A DNA stretch of 64,000 nucleotides from Streptomyces marokkonensis (GTDB lineage Bacteria > Actinomycetota > Actinomycetes > Streptomycetales > Streptomycetaceae), in assembly GCF_008312835.1 (NCBI RefSeq), contig NZ_VSKS01000001.1, forward strand, positions 1 through 64,000, given 5' to 3'. The position numbers and the translations under genes are program-made. Positions 42,707 through 51,659 of this stretch are shown here, in pieces (position 1 is the stretch's first letter; the number at the start of each line of letters is the position of its first letter). The notes under the pieces are model-generated. The model was not told the DNA's origin, did not search any database, and worked only from the letters and a program-made list of their open reading frames with translations.

Positions 42707-44140
42707 GTGCACACTCGCCTGCTTCCGCTGCTCATCGTCCTGATGGCGGCCGTCCTGCTCGCCCTCGGCGTACCACTGGCCGTCAGCCTCGCCGGCGCGC
42801 AGCAGCAGAAGGTCGTCGTCGACCGGATCGACGACACGGCTCGCTTCGCGGCCCTCGCCCAGTTCGTCACCGAGCCCGCCGACCCGGCCGGCGGCGACAT
42901 CAACGAACGCCGCGAGACACTCAGCAGCGAGCTCCGCAGCTACCACGAGGTCTACGACATCCGCGCGGGTGTCTTCTACCGCAACGACTCACCCATGGCT
43001 CACGCCCCGGGGGACTGGTTCCTGCCCCGCACGGGCGAGGTGCGCGATGCCTTCGAGGAGGCGCTGCTCAGCCGACGCAGCCACGACCCGGAGCAGGTGT
43101 GGCCCTGGCAGCGGCGCAGCCTGGTGGTGGCCTCGCCGGTCATCCGGGACGGTGACGTCGTCGCGGTCGTGGTCACCGACTCGCCCACCGGTCAGATGCG
43201 CTCCCGCATCCTCCACGGCTGGCTGGTCATCGCCGCCGGGGAGGCGGCCGCGATGCTGCTGGCCGTCGGCGCGGCCCTGCGGCTGACCGGCTGGGTGCTC
43301 CGCCCCGTACGGATCCTGGACGCCACCACCCACGACATCGCCACCGGACGGCTGAAGTCCCGGGTCGCGGCGGCAGGCGGGCCGCCCGAGCTCAGACGGC
43401 TCGCCCGGTCGTTCAACGAGATGGCGGACAACGTCGAGAGCGTGCTGGAACAGCAGCGTGCCTTCGTCGCCGACGCCTCCCACCAGCTGCGCAACCCCCT
43501 GTCCGCACTGCTGCTGCGCATCGAGCTGCTCGCGCTGGAGCTGCCCGAGGGCAACGAGGAGATCGCCTCCGTCCAGGCCGAGGGCAAACGTCTGGCGCAG
43601 GTCCTGGACGACCTGCTCGACCTGGCGCTCGCCGAGCACAGCGAAGCCAGCCTGCAGGTCACCGACATCGGCGCCCTGGCCGCCGAGCGCGTCGCGGCCT
43701 GGTCGCCCACCGCCGAGGCCAAGGGCGTCCGGCTGACCGGCACCTGCCCGCCGACCACCGCGTGGGCCGACCCGGTGGCGCTGTCCAGCGCGCTGGACGC
43801 GGTCGTCGACAACGCGGTGAAGTTCACGCCCGGGGGCGAGACCGTCGAGGTGACCGTCACCTCCAACGGCGACGTGTCGACCGTCGTCGTCACCGACAAC
43901 GGTCCGGGACTGACCGACGAGGAGCTGACCCGGGTCGGCGACCGCTTCTGGCGCAGCGGCCGGCACCAGAACATCAAGGGCTCGGGCCTCGGCCTGTCCA
44001 TCTCCCGGGCCCTGCTCGCCGCGGGCGGCGGCTCGATCGCGTACGAGCGTCACGAGCCGCACGGACTGCGGGTGACCGTGACGGTGCCGAGGAACGCCCC
44101 CACGGGTGAGCCGGCGGCTCAGGGCTTGACGGACCGGTAG
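42707..44140 (+). CDS. gluK: GluK-like sensor histidine kinase
   Basis: A 477-residue membrane kinase: helix about 5-27, extracytoplasmic sensor of about 130 residues, helix about 165-187, HAMP, HisKA with VADASHQLRNPLSALLL, and HATPase ([31 protein letters not shown]). Partner of GluR; in S. coelicolor the extracellular part senses glutamate. GTG start 9 bases after gluR. Its 3' end overlaps the minus-strand TAXI gene by 22 bases, tail to tail. Confidence 0.85.
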   Translation: MHTRLLPLLIVLMAAVLLALGVPLAVSLAGAQQQKVVVDRIDDTARFAALAQFVTEPADPAGGDINERRETLSSELRSYHEVYDIRAGVFYRNDSPMAHAPGDWFLPRTGEVRDAFEEALLSRRSHDPEQVWPWQRRSLVVASPVIRDGDVVAVVVTDSPTGQMRSRILHGWLVIAAGEAAAMLLAVGAALRLTGWVLRPVRILDATTHDIATGRLKSRVAAAGGPPELRRLARSFNEMADNVESVLEQQRAFVADASHQLRNPLSALLLRIELLALELPEGNEEIASVQAEGKRLAQVLDDLLDLALAEHSEASLQVTDIGALAAERVAAWSPTAEAKGVRLTGTCPPTTAWADPVALSSALDAVVDNAVKFTPGGETVEVTVTSNGDVSTVVVTDNGPGLTDEELTRVGDRFWRSGRHQNIKGSGLGLSISRALLAAGGGSIAYERHEPHGLRVTVTVPRNAPTGEPAAQGLTDR

Positions 44141-45114
44141 TAGCGGCGGGCGCCGTCGTGCAGCCGGAGCGGGTCGGTGTAGATCGCGGTGCGGACGTCG
44201 ACGAGCTGGGCCGAGTGGACGTGCCGCCCGATGTTGTCCCTGCTCCTGAGCACGATGCGGGTCAGCCACTCGACGAGCCGGGGATCCACGTCCGTCCGGG
44301 TGATCAGGAGGTTGGACACCGCCATCGTCGGGACGGCCGAGCCGAGCTGGCTGCCCGGGTACGCCGATTCCGGCATGTTGGTGGCGCGGTAGTAGCGCGA
44401 GGCGCCGCCCTGATCGTGCAGCTCGGACACCAGGCCGGCGTCTATCGGCACGAAACGCAGCGCGGCCTGCTCGGTGTACGTCTTCAGTCCGTCCGTGGGC
44501 AGCCCGCCCGACCAGAAGAACGCGTCCAGCCCGTGGCCCAGCCGCTCCGGCCCGCTGTCGATGCCGTCCGAGGAGGGCTTGACGTCCGTCTCAGGATCGA
44601 TGCCGGCCGCCTTCAGCACCCGGTTGGCGATGAGCCGGACCCCCGAGTTCGGCGGCCCTATGGCCACCCGCCTGCCCCGCAGGTCCTCGACCGAACGAAT
44701 GTCCGAGTCGGAGGCGACGGCGAGCTGCACGTAGTCGTCGTACAGGCGCGCCACCCCGCGCAGCCGGCCGGCGCCCGGCCGGTCGTCCAGCTTGTACGTC
44801 TCGACCGCGTCGGCCGCGGCGATCGCGAAGTCGGCCTGCCCGGTCGCGACCCGCTGCACGTTCTCCTGGGAGCCGTCACTCGTCTCCAGCCGGACCTCGA
44901 GATCGGGCATGTGCCTGCCGAGCGACGTGCGCAGCAGCTCGCCGTACTTCTGGTAGACCCCCGAGCGGGTGCCCGTGCTCAGTGTGATCGTCCCGCCGGG
45001 CGGCTGCTCGCTCCACGGCGCCAGCCACCACAGCAGCAGTCCGAGCGCCACGAAGGCGGCGGCCGCGCCCCGCAGGGCCCGCCGCCTGCCGATCCGGGAC
45101 AGCGCGTGGGACAT
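44119..45114 (-). CDS. TAXI-family TRAP-type solute-binding protein, membrane-anchored, orphan
   Basis: A 331-residue protein. Helix at about 15-33 (AAAFVALGLLLWWLA), then the TAXI fold: ITLSTGTRSGVYQKYGELL, SDGSQENVQRVATGQADFAI, RGRRVAIGPPNSGVRLIANRVLKAAG, DAFFWSGGLPTDGL. No lipobox cysteine, so it is anchored or cleaved. No TRAP permease DctQM lies near. It may bind a ligand for another transporter or for sensing. Confidence 0.88.
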   Translation of the reverse strand: MSHALSRIGRRRALRGAAAAFVALGLLLWWLAPWSEQPPGGTITLSTGTRSGVYQKYGELLRTSLGRHMPDLEVRLETSDGSQENVQRVATGQADFAIAAADAVETYKLDDRPGAGRLRGVARLYDDYVQLAVASDSDIRSVEDLRGRRVAIGPPNSGVRLIANRVLKAAGIDPETDVKPSSDGIDSGPERLGHGLDAFFWSGGLPTDGLKTYTEQAALRFVPIDAGLVSELHDQGGASRYYRATNMPESAYPGSQLGSAVPTMAVSNLLITRTDVDPRLVEWLTRIVLRSRDNIGRHVHSAQLVDVRTAIYTDPLRLHDGARRYYRSVKP

Positions 45115-45220
45115 GCGCGTGATCCTGCCAGCCCGTGTGGCCGCTGACCAGGGCGGAGCTCACAGACAGCGGCCGGCCGCCGGCCGGGGGAGTGTCCGTG
45201 GCGGCCGCTACAGTCGCGGC

Positions 45221-45628
45221 ATGAGTGCTTCGCCCGCCGATCTGGTCCGTGACTTCCACCGCGCCTTCGGTCTCGACGCCCGCGACACACCGTCCGAGGT
45301 GTCGCCGGAGCTGGCCGCCCACCGGGGGGAACTGCTCGCCGAGGAGGCCGGGGAGGTCGCCGAGGTGTCGGTGACGGGGCCGCTCGACCGGCTCGCGCAC
45401 GAGCTGGCCGACGTCGTCTACGTCGCGTACGGCACGGCGCTGGTGCACGGGATCGACCTCGATGCGGTGATCGCCGAGATCCACCGCTCCAACATGACCA
45501 AGCTCGGCCCCGACGGGCAGGTCAGCCGGCGTGCCGACGGCAAGGTGCTCAAGGGTGAGCACTACGAGGCGCCGGACGTCCCCGGGGTGCTGCGACGGCA
45601 GGGGTGGGCGCCGGGCGGGCAGGCCTGA
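45221..45628 (+). CDS. MazG-like nucleotide pyrophosphohydrolase-fold protein
   Basis: A 135-residue all-alpha NTP-PPase fold protein. The E-x-x-E-E motif is [12 protein letters not shown] (about 43-54) and the second acidic helix is [18 protein letters not shown] (Glu and Asp, about 63-80); these bind magnesium. Such proteins hydrolyse non-canonical or excess nucleoside triphosphates. Single-domain form. The ATG at 45221 has good family alignment. Divergent from the TAXI gene. Confidence 0.8.
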   Translation: MSASPADLVRDFHRAFGLDARDTPSEVSPELAAHRGELLAEEAGEVAEVSVTGPLDRLAHELADVVYVAYGTALVHGIDLDAVIAEIHRSNMTKLGPDGQVSRRADGKVLKGEHYEAPDVPGVLRRQGWAPGGQA

Positions 45629-45723
45629 CGGACGCGGCCGGTGCTCCGCGCCGTCCGGCCCCTCGGGGCCGGCGGGCCGCCCGCGGCGGAAGGCCGGCCG
45701 CGGCACGGCCTACCCTTATGGGC

Positions 45724-47241
45724 ATGAGCAGCATCGACCGGAGCCAGTCAGTGGGCGGCACGCGCACCTATGAAGTACGCACCTACGGGTGCCAGATGAA
45801 CGTCCACGACTCCGAGCGGTTGTCCGGGCTGCTGGAGGACGCGGGCTACGTCCGCGCCCCCGAGGGCTCCGACGGCGACGCGGACGTCGTCGTCTTCAAC
45901 ACCTGCGCCGTCCGTGAGAACGCCGACAACAAGCTGTACGGCAACCTCGGCCACCTCGCCCCGAAGAAGGCGAGCCGCCCCGGCATGCAGATCGCGGTCG
46001 GCGGCTGCCTCGCGCAGAAGGACCGCGACACCATCGTGAAGCGGGCCCCCTGGGTGGACGTCGTCTTCGGCACGCACAACATCGGCAAGCTGCCCGTCCT
46101 GCTGGAGCGCGCCCGCGTCCAGGAGGAGGCACAGGTCGAGATCGCCGAGTCGCTGGAGGCGTTCCCCTCCACGCTGCCCACCCGGCGCGAGAGCGCCTAC
46201 GCGGCGTGGGTGTCCATCTCCGTCGGCTGCAACAACACATGCACCTTCTGCATCGTCCCGGCGCTGCGCGGCAAGGAGAAGGACCGCCGCCCCGGCGACA
46301 TCCTCGCCGAGATCGAGGCCCTGGTGGGTGAAGGGGTCTCCGAGATCACCCTGCTCGGCCAGAACGTCAACGCGTACGGCTCCGACATCGGTGACCGCGA
46401 GGCGTTCAGCAAGCTCCTGCGGGCCTGCGGGAAGATCGACGGCCTGGAGCGCGTCCGCTTCACCTCGCCGCACCCGCGCGACTTCACCGACGACGTCATC
46501 GCCGCCATGGCCGAGACACCGAACGTGATGCCGCAGCTGCACATGCCGCTGCAGTCCGGCTCGGACCCGGTCCTGAAGGCGATGCGCCGCTCCTACCGGC
46601 AGGAGCGCTTCCTCGGGATCATCGAGAAGGTCCGGGCCGCGATCCCGCACGCGGCGATCAGCACCGACATCATCGTGGGCTTCCCCGGCGAGACCGAGGA
46701 GGACTTCCAGCAGACCCTGCACGTCGTCCGCGAGGCCCGCTTCGCCCAGGCCTTCACCTTCCAGTACTCCAAGCGTCCCGGCACCCCCGCCGCCGAGATG
46801 GACGGCCAGATCCCCAAGAAGGTCGTCCAGGAGCGCTACGAGCGGCTGGTCGCCCTGCAGGAGGAGATCTCCTGGGAGGAGAACAAGAAGCAGGTCGGCC
46901 GCACCCTGGAGCTGATGGTCGCGGAGGGCGAGGGCCGCAAGGACGACACCACCCACCGCCTCTCCGGCCGCGCCCCCGACAACCGCCTGGTGCACTTCAC
47001 CAAGCCGGAGCGGGAAGTGCGCCCCGGCGACGTGGTCACCGTCGAGATCACCTACGCCGCCCCGCACCACCTCCTCGCCGAGGGCGCCGTACTGGACGTG
47101 CGCCGCACCCGCGCGGGTGACGCCTGGGAGAAGCGCAACGCCGAGAAGGCGGAGCGGCCCGCGGGCGTGATGCTCGGCCTGCCCGCGGTGGGCGTGCCCG
47201 AGCCGCTTCCGGTGGCCACCGGGGGCTGCGCCGTCGACTGA
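45724..47241 (+). CDS. miaB: MiaB, tRNA methylthiotransferase
   Basis: A radical SAM enzyme of 505 residues that converts i6A to ms2i6A at position 37 of tRNAs. Cys ligands in [19 protein letters not shown] and VGGCLAQK; radical SAM cluster in [19 protein letters not shown]-terminal TRAM domain. Works after MiaA, encoded 1.6 kb downstream. ATG at 45724 or, two codons earlier, 45718. Confidence 0.95.
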   Translation: MSSIDRSQSVGGTRTYEVRTYGCQMNVHDSERLSGLLEDAGYVRAPEGSDGDADVVVFNTCAVRENADNKLYGNLGHLAPKKASRPGMQIAVGGCLAQKDRDTIVKRAPWVDVVFGTHNIGKLPVLLERARVQEEAQVEIAESLEAFPSTLPTRRESAYAAWVSISVGCNNTCTFCIVPALRGKEKDRRPGDILAEIEALVGEGVSEITLLGQNVNAYGSDIGDREAFSKLLRACGKIDGLERVRFTSPHPRDFTDDVIAAMAETPNVMPQLHMPLQSGSDPVLKAMRRSYRQERFLGIIEKVRAAIPHAAISTDIIVGFPGETEEDFQQTLHVVREARFAQAFTFQYSKRPGTPAAEMDGQIPKKVVQERYERLVALQEEISWEENKKQVGRTLELMVAEGEGRKDDTTHRLSGRAPDNRLVHFTKPEREVRPGDVVTVEITYAAPHHLLAEGAVLDVRRTRAGDAWEKRNAEKAERPAGVMLGLPAVGVPEPLPVATGGCAVD

Positions 47242-47323
47242 CCGAACCGGCCGGGCCCCCGGCGCCCGGCGGGGCGTACAGCCTTGCGGGGCCGGTCCCG
47301 AACGCCGCAGTAGGCTGCTGATC

Positions 47324-48040
47324 ATGCTTGTCGCCGCCGCAGTCTGCCCCTGCCCGCCACTGCTCGTGCCCGAGGTCGCCGCGGGCGCCGCCCCCGAGCT
47401 GGACACCGCGCGCGCGGCCTGTGCGGACGCGCTGGGCGTGCTCGCCGCGGCTCGGCCCGATCTGCTCGTGGTGGTCGGACCGGGGGACGGCGCCGGCGTC
47501 GAGAGCTACCCGGAGGGCACCCCGGGATCCTTCCGCGGCTTCGGCGTCGACCTGGACGTACGGCTGGGGCAGGGCGAGGACAGGTCCGGGCGACACCTTC
47601 CGTACGGGCTCGCCGTGGGCGCCTGGCTGCTGGGCCGGACGGGGTGGGCGGACGCTCCCGTCGAGGGACGGGGCGTGGGGGAAGCTCTCACCGCCGAGCG
47701 GTGTGCCGAGGAGGGAGAGGCCCTCGCGGGCCGGGCGGAGCGGGTGGCGCTGCTGGTGATGGGCGACGCCAGCGCCTGCCGCACACTGAAGGCGCCGGGC
47801 TACCTCGACGATCGGGCGGCCCCCTTCGACGCGGAACTCGCCCGCGCCCTGGGCGCCGCCGACACCGGAGCGCTGCGTGCGCTGGACAGCGGACTGGCGC
47901 TCGAGTTGAAGGTGTCCGGCCGCGCCCCCTGGCAGGTGCTCGCCGGCGCGGCGTCCGGGAACGGGGAGCTGAAGGGCGCGCTGCTCTACGAGGACGCCCC
48001 GTACGGGGTGGGCTACATCGTGGCCACCTGGTCCCGGTGA
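47324..48040 (+). CDS. LigB-fold (class III extradiol dioxygenase-like) protein, metal ligands lost
   Basis: A 238-residue protein whose ends match the class III extradiol dioxygenase fold: it starts AAAVCPCPPLLVPEV, where active homologues have V-P-H-P-P-L-L, and has LLVMGDASACRTLKAPGYLD where they have G-D-L-S-H. Both metal-site histidines are replaced (Cys, Ala) and only one His remains, in RHLPYG. Catalysis as a ring cleaver is therefore unlikely. It lies between miaB and miaA, on the same strand. The role is unknown. Confidence 0.75.
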   Translation: MLVAAAVCPCPPLLVPEVAAGAAPELDTARAACADALGVLAAARPDLLVVVGPGDGAGVESYPEGTPGSFRGFGVDLDVRLGQGEDRSGRHLPYGLAVGAWLLGRTGWADAPVEGRGVGEALTAERCAEEGEALAGRAERVALLVMGDASACRTLKAPGYLDDRAAPFDAELARALGAADTGALRALDSGLALELKVSGRAPWQVLAGAASGNGELKGALLYEDAPYGVGYIVATWSR

Positions 48041-48070
48041 CCTGGCGGCGGCCGGAACCCGCCCGGACAG

Positions 48071-48116
48071 CGGCGGACGGCCGGGAGCGCTCGATGCGCC
48101 CCACGACCGTCCGCCG
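48071..48116. terminator. Possible hairpin between convergent genes
   Basis: CGGCGGACGG and CCGTCCGCCG pair across 26 bases, between the LigB-like gene (+) and the antitoxin-like gene (-). No T run. Confidence 0.4.
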
Positions 48117-48130
48117 GTGTGCCGCCCGGC

Positions 48131-48403
48131 TCAGGAAGCGGGCGGAGGTCCGGCCGGCGGCGTGGTGGTGCCCCCCGCGCCCGGACCGGGCTCGTTCCTG
48201 TGCGTGAAGCGGTCCACGGCGCTTTTCGCCTTGCCCGTACCCGACTGGATCCGGTCGCTGTACTTGCCCTTGGTCCGCGCGTCGACGGTCCGCGCGGCTC
48301 TGTCCAGACCGTGCTGGATCCTGTCCTCGTGCCGCTGCGCGAGGCCGGAGACCTTGTCCCTGGCCGGGCCGAGTCCGGCCTTCAGATTGTCCAGCAGACC
48401 CAT
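48131..48403 (-). CDS. MT0933-type antitoxin-like small protein
   Basis: A 90-residue basic, coiled protein: MGLLDNLKAGLGPARDKVSG, KGKYSDRIQSGTGKAKSAVD. This is the MT0933_antitox pattern (GL-D-K, KYSDKI-x-G-x-x-KAK). No toxin gene lies beside it; the family is common in actinobacteria without toxins. The tail is Pro/Gly-rich. Confidence 0.75.
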   Translation of the reverse strand: MGLLDNLKAGLGPARDKVSGLAQRHEDRIQHGLDRAARTVDARTKGKYSDRIQSGTGKAKSAVDRFTHRNEPGPGAGGTTTPPAGPPPAS

Positions 48404-48426
48404 GATGTACCTTCCCTCGCGGCAAT

Positions 48427-48696
48427 CTACGTGCGGGCGCCCTCACCGGCTTCGCTGCCGGCGGCCTCGGAGGACTGCTGCTTGGGGATGTCGACGGCCT
48501 CGGTGGCGGTGACCTCGCCGGCCTCCTTCACCGCGGGCTCGGCGCTCTTCTGCGCCTCGGCGGGTCCCTTCGGCTCCGCGGTCCCCGCCGCGCCCTCCGT
48601 TCCGGCGCCGGCCGTCGCCCCGTCGGCCTGAGCCCCGTCGGTCCGTGTCTCCTCCGTAGTCTTCGACCTCCGAAAAAGTCGTGCAAAAACGCCCAT
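48427..48696 (-). CDS. Hypothetical small acidic protein
   Basis: An 89-residue protein from the ATG at 48696 (MGVFARLFRRSK). A short amphipathic basic N-terminus is followed by an Ala/Glu/Gly/Thr-rich low-complexity acidic chain without fold. I do not recognise it. Next to the antitoxin-like gene, same strand. Confidence 0.55.
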   Translation of the reverse strand: MGVFARLFRRSKTTEETRTDGAQADGATAGAGTEGAAGTAEPKGPAEAQKSAEPAVKEAGEVTATEAVDIPKQQSSEAAGSEAGEGART

Positions 48697-48877
48697 ATCC
48701 ACTCCATACGTTACTCGTGCGGGCGACATTCCGCGTTGCCCGTGTGTCCGTTCGTGTGACCCCGGTCGTCGCCACCGCGATCCGGCGGCATGAACCTCGC
48801 AACGGGCAACGACCCGGCGGACAGCACGTCACGTAACCCGATCGAGGGCCGGGTGCGAGGTTTGCGAGACTGGATCA

Positions 48878-49816
48878 GTGAGCAGCGCACCCCTCGCCCC
48901 CCGAGTCATCGCCGTTGTCGGACCCACCGCGGCCGGAAAGTCCGATCTGGGCGTCTTCCTGGCCCAGCGGCTCGGCGGCGAAGTCGTCAACGCCGACTCC
49001 ATGCAGCTCTACCGGGGGATGGACATCGGCACCGCCAAACTGACGCCCGGGGAGCGCGGCGGTGTCCCGCACCACCTGCTGGACATCTGGGACGTCACGG
49101 TCACCGCGTCCGTCGCCGAGTACCAGCGGCTGGCGCGGGAGCGGATCGACGCGCTGCTCGCCGACGGACGCTGGCCGGTCCTGGTCGGCGGGTCGGGCCT
49201 CTACGTCCGCGGGGCCGTCGACAACCTGGAGTTCCCGGGCACCGACCCGGAGGTACGGGCCCGGCTGGAGGACGAGCTGACCCTGCGCGGCCCGGGGGCG
49301 CTGCACGCCCGTCTCGCCGTGGCGGACCCCGAGGCGGCACGCGTGATCCTGCCGGGCAACGGCCGCCGCATCGTCCGCGCCCTCGAAGTGATCGAGATCA
49401 CCGGTAAGCCCTTCACCGCCAACCTCCCGGGCCACGACTCGGTCTACGACACGCTCCAGATCGGTGTCGACGTGGCCCGGCCCGAGCTGGACGAGCGCAT
49501 CGCCCGCCGGGTCGACCGGATGTGGGAGGCGGGCCTCGTGGACGAAGTGCGCGCACTCCAGGCGCAGGGGTTGCGCGAGGGGCGTACGGCGTCGCGCGCC
49601 CTCGGCTACCAGCAGGTGCTCGCGGCCCTCGCCGGGGAGTGCACCCTCGAGGAGGCCCGGTCGGAGACCGTCCGCGCCACCAAGCGCTTCGCGCGCCGTC
49701 AGGATTCATGGTTCAGGCGCGATCCCCGGGTGCACTGGTTGAGTGGGGCCGCGGCGGACCTCGCGGAACTTCCACGGCTCGCGATGTCGTTGGTCGAACG
49801 ACCGGTTACAGCCTGA
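48878..49816 (+). CDS. miaA: MiaA, tRNA dimethylallyltransferase
   Basis: A 312-residue enzyme that prenylates A37 of UNN-reading tRNAs from DMAPP. P-loop VVGPTAAGKSDLGVFLAQ, DSMQLYRGMDIGTAK, PHHLLDIWD, LVGGSGLYVRG and the tRNA-binding RRQDSWFRRDPRVHWL are all present. GTG start at 48878. The MiaB step follows in the same pathway. Confidence 0.96.
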   Translation: MSSAPLAPRVIAVVGPTAAGKSDLGVFLAQRLGGEVVNADSMQLYRGMDIGTAKLTPGERGGVPHHLLDIWDVTVTASVAEYQRLARERIDALLADGRWPVLVGGSGLYVRGAVDNLEFPGTDPEVRARLEDELTLRGPGALHARLAVADPEAARVILPGNGRRIVRALEVIEITGKPFTANLPGHDSVYDTLQIGVDVARPELDERIARRVDRMWEAGLVDEVRALQAQGLREGRTASRALGYQQVLAALAGECTLEEARSETVRATKRFARRQDSWFRRDPRVHWLSGAAADLAELPRLAMSLVERPVTA

Positions 49817-49918
49817 TCACGTCCTGGCATCGGGACGCCCAGGCCGTCATCCGGGCCTGTGACGCCGTGCCATCATCGAGCTTCGATCGACCAAGTGGAG
49901 TCCTAGTTGGGAGGGCGC

Positions 49919-50428
49919 GTGGCGATGGAGGCCGGCCCTCGCGACACCGCACACGGCACCGAACACCTCACCACCGAGCGGGGTGCACCGGAGCAGGAAA
50001 CCGACCGTCTCAGCCCCGACGGGCCGGAGGAGACGCAGGGCGGTGTGACCGACGACGGCCCGGAGCCGGACGAGATGTTCGCGGGCGGCGACGAGGTCGA
50101 GGTGGAGCTGCGCCCGCAGCGCCGGCTGCGCATCTGGCAGCTCGCGCCCATCGTGGCACTGGCCGCGGTCGGCTCCCTGATGTTCGCCTTCCCGCTCGCC
50201 TTCGACTTCGGCGACAGCGGTGCCGTGATCGCCATGCTGGGACTGCTGATCTGCTCCTGTTCGGCGGGCTGGGGCATGATGGCCGCCCGCAGGGTGGGCT
50301 ACACCTGGCCGGGCCTGCCGGCCCGGGGCTCCGGCCGCAGACCCGACTGGCGGGTCGTGGCCGCGTACGCGGTGATGGTCGCCGCGGTGGTGGCCCTGGC
50401 GGTGTGGCGGGTGGCAAGGCTCCGCTGA
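49919..50428 (+). CDS. Hypothetical membrane protein between miaA and dapF
   Basis: A 169-residue protein: acidic N-terminal 65 residues of low complexity, then three membrane helices (LAPIVALAAVGSLMFAFPLAF, AVIAMLGLLICSCSAGWGMMA, VVAAYAVMVAAVVALAVW). No family assigned. GTG at 49919 and ATG at 49925 share a GGGAGG site; either is possible. Confidence 0.65.
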   Translation: MAMEAGPRDTAHGTEHLTTERGAPEQETDRLSPDGPEETQGGVTDDGPEPDEMFAGGDEVEVELRPQRRLRIWQLAPIVALAAVGSLMFAFPLAFDFGDSGAVIAMLGLLICSCSAGWGMMAARRVGYTWPGLPARGSGRRPDWRVVAAYAVMVAAVVALAVWRVARLR

Positions 50429-50490
50429 GGCCCCTCGGACCGCCCTCCAGGCGGCGACGCGCTGTCACCACCACCCCGTACGATCGAGGG

Positions 50491-51360
50491 ATGAGCACGC
50501 GGATCGCCTTCCTCAAGGGGCACGGCACGGAGAACGACTTCGTGATCGTCCCGGACCCCGAGAACGCCGTCGACCTCCCTCCGGCGGCCGTCGCCGCCCT
50601 GTGCGACCGCCGCGCGGGCATCGGCGGCGACGGCCTGCTGCACGTGGTGCGGTCCGCCGCCCACCCCGAGGCCCGGGCGATGGCGGCCGAGGCGGAGTGG
50701 TTCATGGACTACCGCAACGGCGACGGCTCGATCGCGGAGATGTGCGGCAACGGGGTGCGTGTCTTCGCGCGCTACCTCCAGCGCGCCGGGCATGTGTCCG
50801 AGGGGGACCTCGCGGTCGCCACGCGCGGGGGAGTGAAGACCGTGCACATCGCCAAGGAGGGTGACATCACCGTCGGCATGGGCCGGGCGCGGCTGCCCGG
50901 GGGAGAGGTCACCGTGAGCGTCGGCGGGCGCAGCTGGCCCGCGCGGAACGTGAACATGGGCAACCCGCACGCCGTGGCCTTCGTGGACGACCTCGCCCAC
51001 GCGGGCGATCTCCTCACCCCGCCCCCGTTCAGCCCCGTGTCCGCCTATCCGGACGGTGTGAACGTGGAGTTCGTCGTCGACCGCGGCCCGCGGCACGTGG
51101 CGCTGCGGGTGCACGAGCGCGGGGCCGGCGAGACCCGGTCGTGCGGCACGGGCGCGTGCGCGGTCGCCGTGGCCACCGCCCGCCGCGACGACACCGACCC
51201 TGCCGTCACCGGCACCCCGGCGACGTACACCGTGGACGTGCCCGGCGGGACGCTCGTGATCACCGAACGTCCCGACGGCGAGATCGAGATGACGGGCCCC
51301 GCGGTGATCGTCGCCGAGGGGGTGCTCGATGCCGAGTGGCTGGGGAACGCCCTGCGCTGA
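50491..51360 (+). CDS. dapF: Diaminopimelate epimerase
   Basis: A 289-residue enzyme that converts LL- to meso-diaminopimelate. Two catalytic Cys are clear: EMCGNGVRVFARYL and RSCGTGACAVAVA. KGHGTENDF near the start and NVNMGNPHAVAF also match. Streptomyces wall uses LL-DAP; meso-DAP feeds lysine synthesis. ATG at 50491. Confidence 0.95.
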   Translation: MSTRIAFLKGHGTENDFVIVPDPENAVDLPPAAVAALCDRRAGIGGDGLLHVVRSAAHPEARAMAAEAEWFMDYRNGDGSIAEMCGNGVRVFARYLQRAGHVSEGDLAVATRGGVKTVHIAKEGDITVGMGRARLPGGEVTVSVGGRSWPARNVNMGNPHAVAFVDDLAHAGDLLTPPPFSPVSAYPDGVNVEFVVDRGPRHVALRVHERGAGETRSCGTGACAVAVATARRDDTDPAVTGTPATYTVDVPGGTLVITERPDGEIEMTGPAVIVAEGVLDAEWLGNALR

Positions 51361-51659
51361 CCGGGGTGCCGGCTCGGTATCCCAGCCCCCGGCCCGCCCG
51401 GCCGTCGCATCCGCAGGGCGGGGAGGGCCCCCGGCTTCGAGATCATGGGCGGACGGCCGGTCCCCTGGCCGAAAGCGGCCCCCGATCGACCTTCGCTCGA
51501 TGGGGTGATCCGTTTCACGCTCGGCCGGAGGCGGTCAGCCCGACGGGGTCGGGCTCGGTAGCATCAAGCACCGGCCCGGACGGGGGGCGAACGCCGTCCC
51601 CCGAGCCCGAGTCCGCCCTGGGGCGCGCCGTCCGCCGGTCCACGCAGCCGGAGGTGCCC

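Noticed and set aside
48131-48403. Toxin-antitoxin system
   Set aside because: Only an MT0933-like protein is present; neighbouring genes show no toxin fold.
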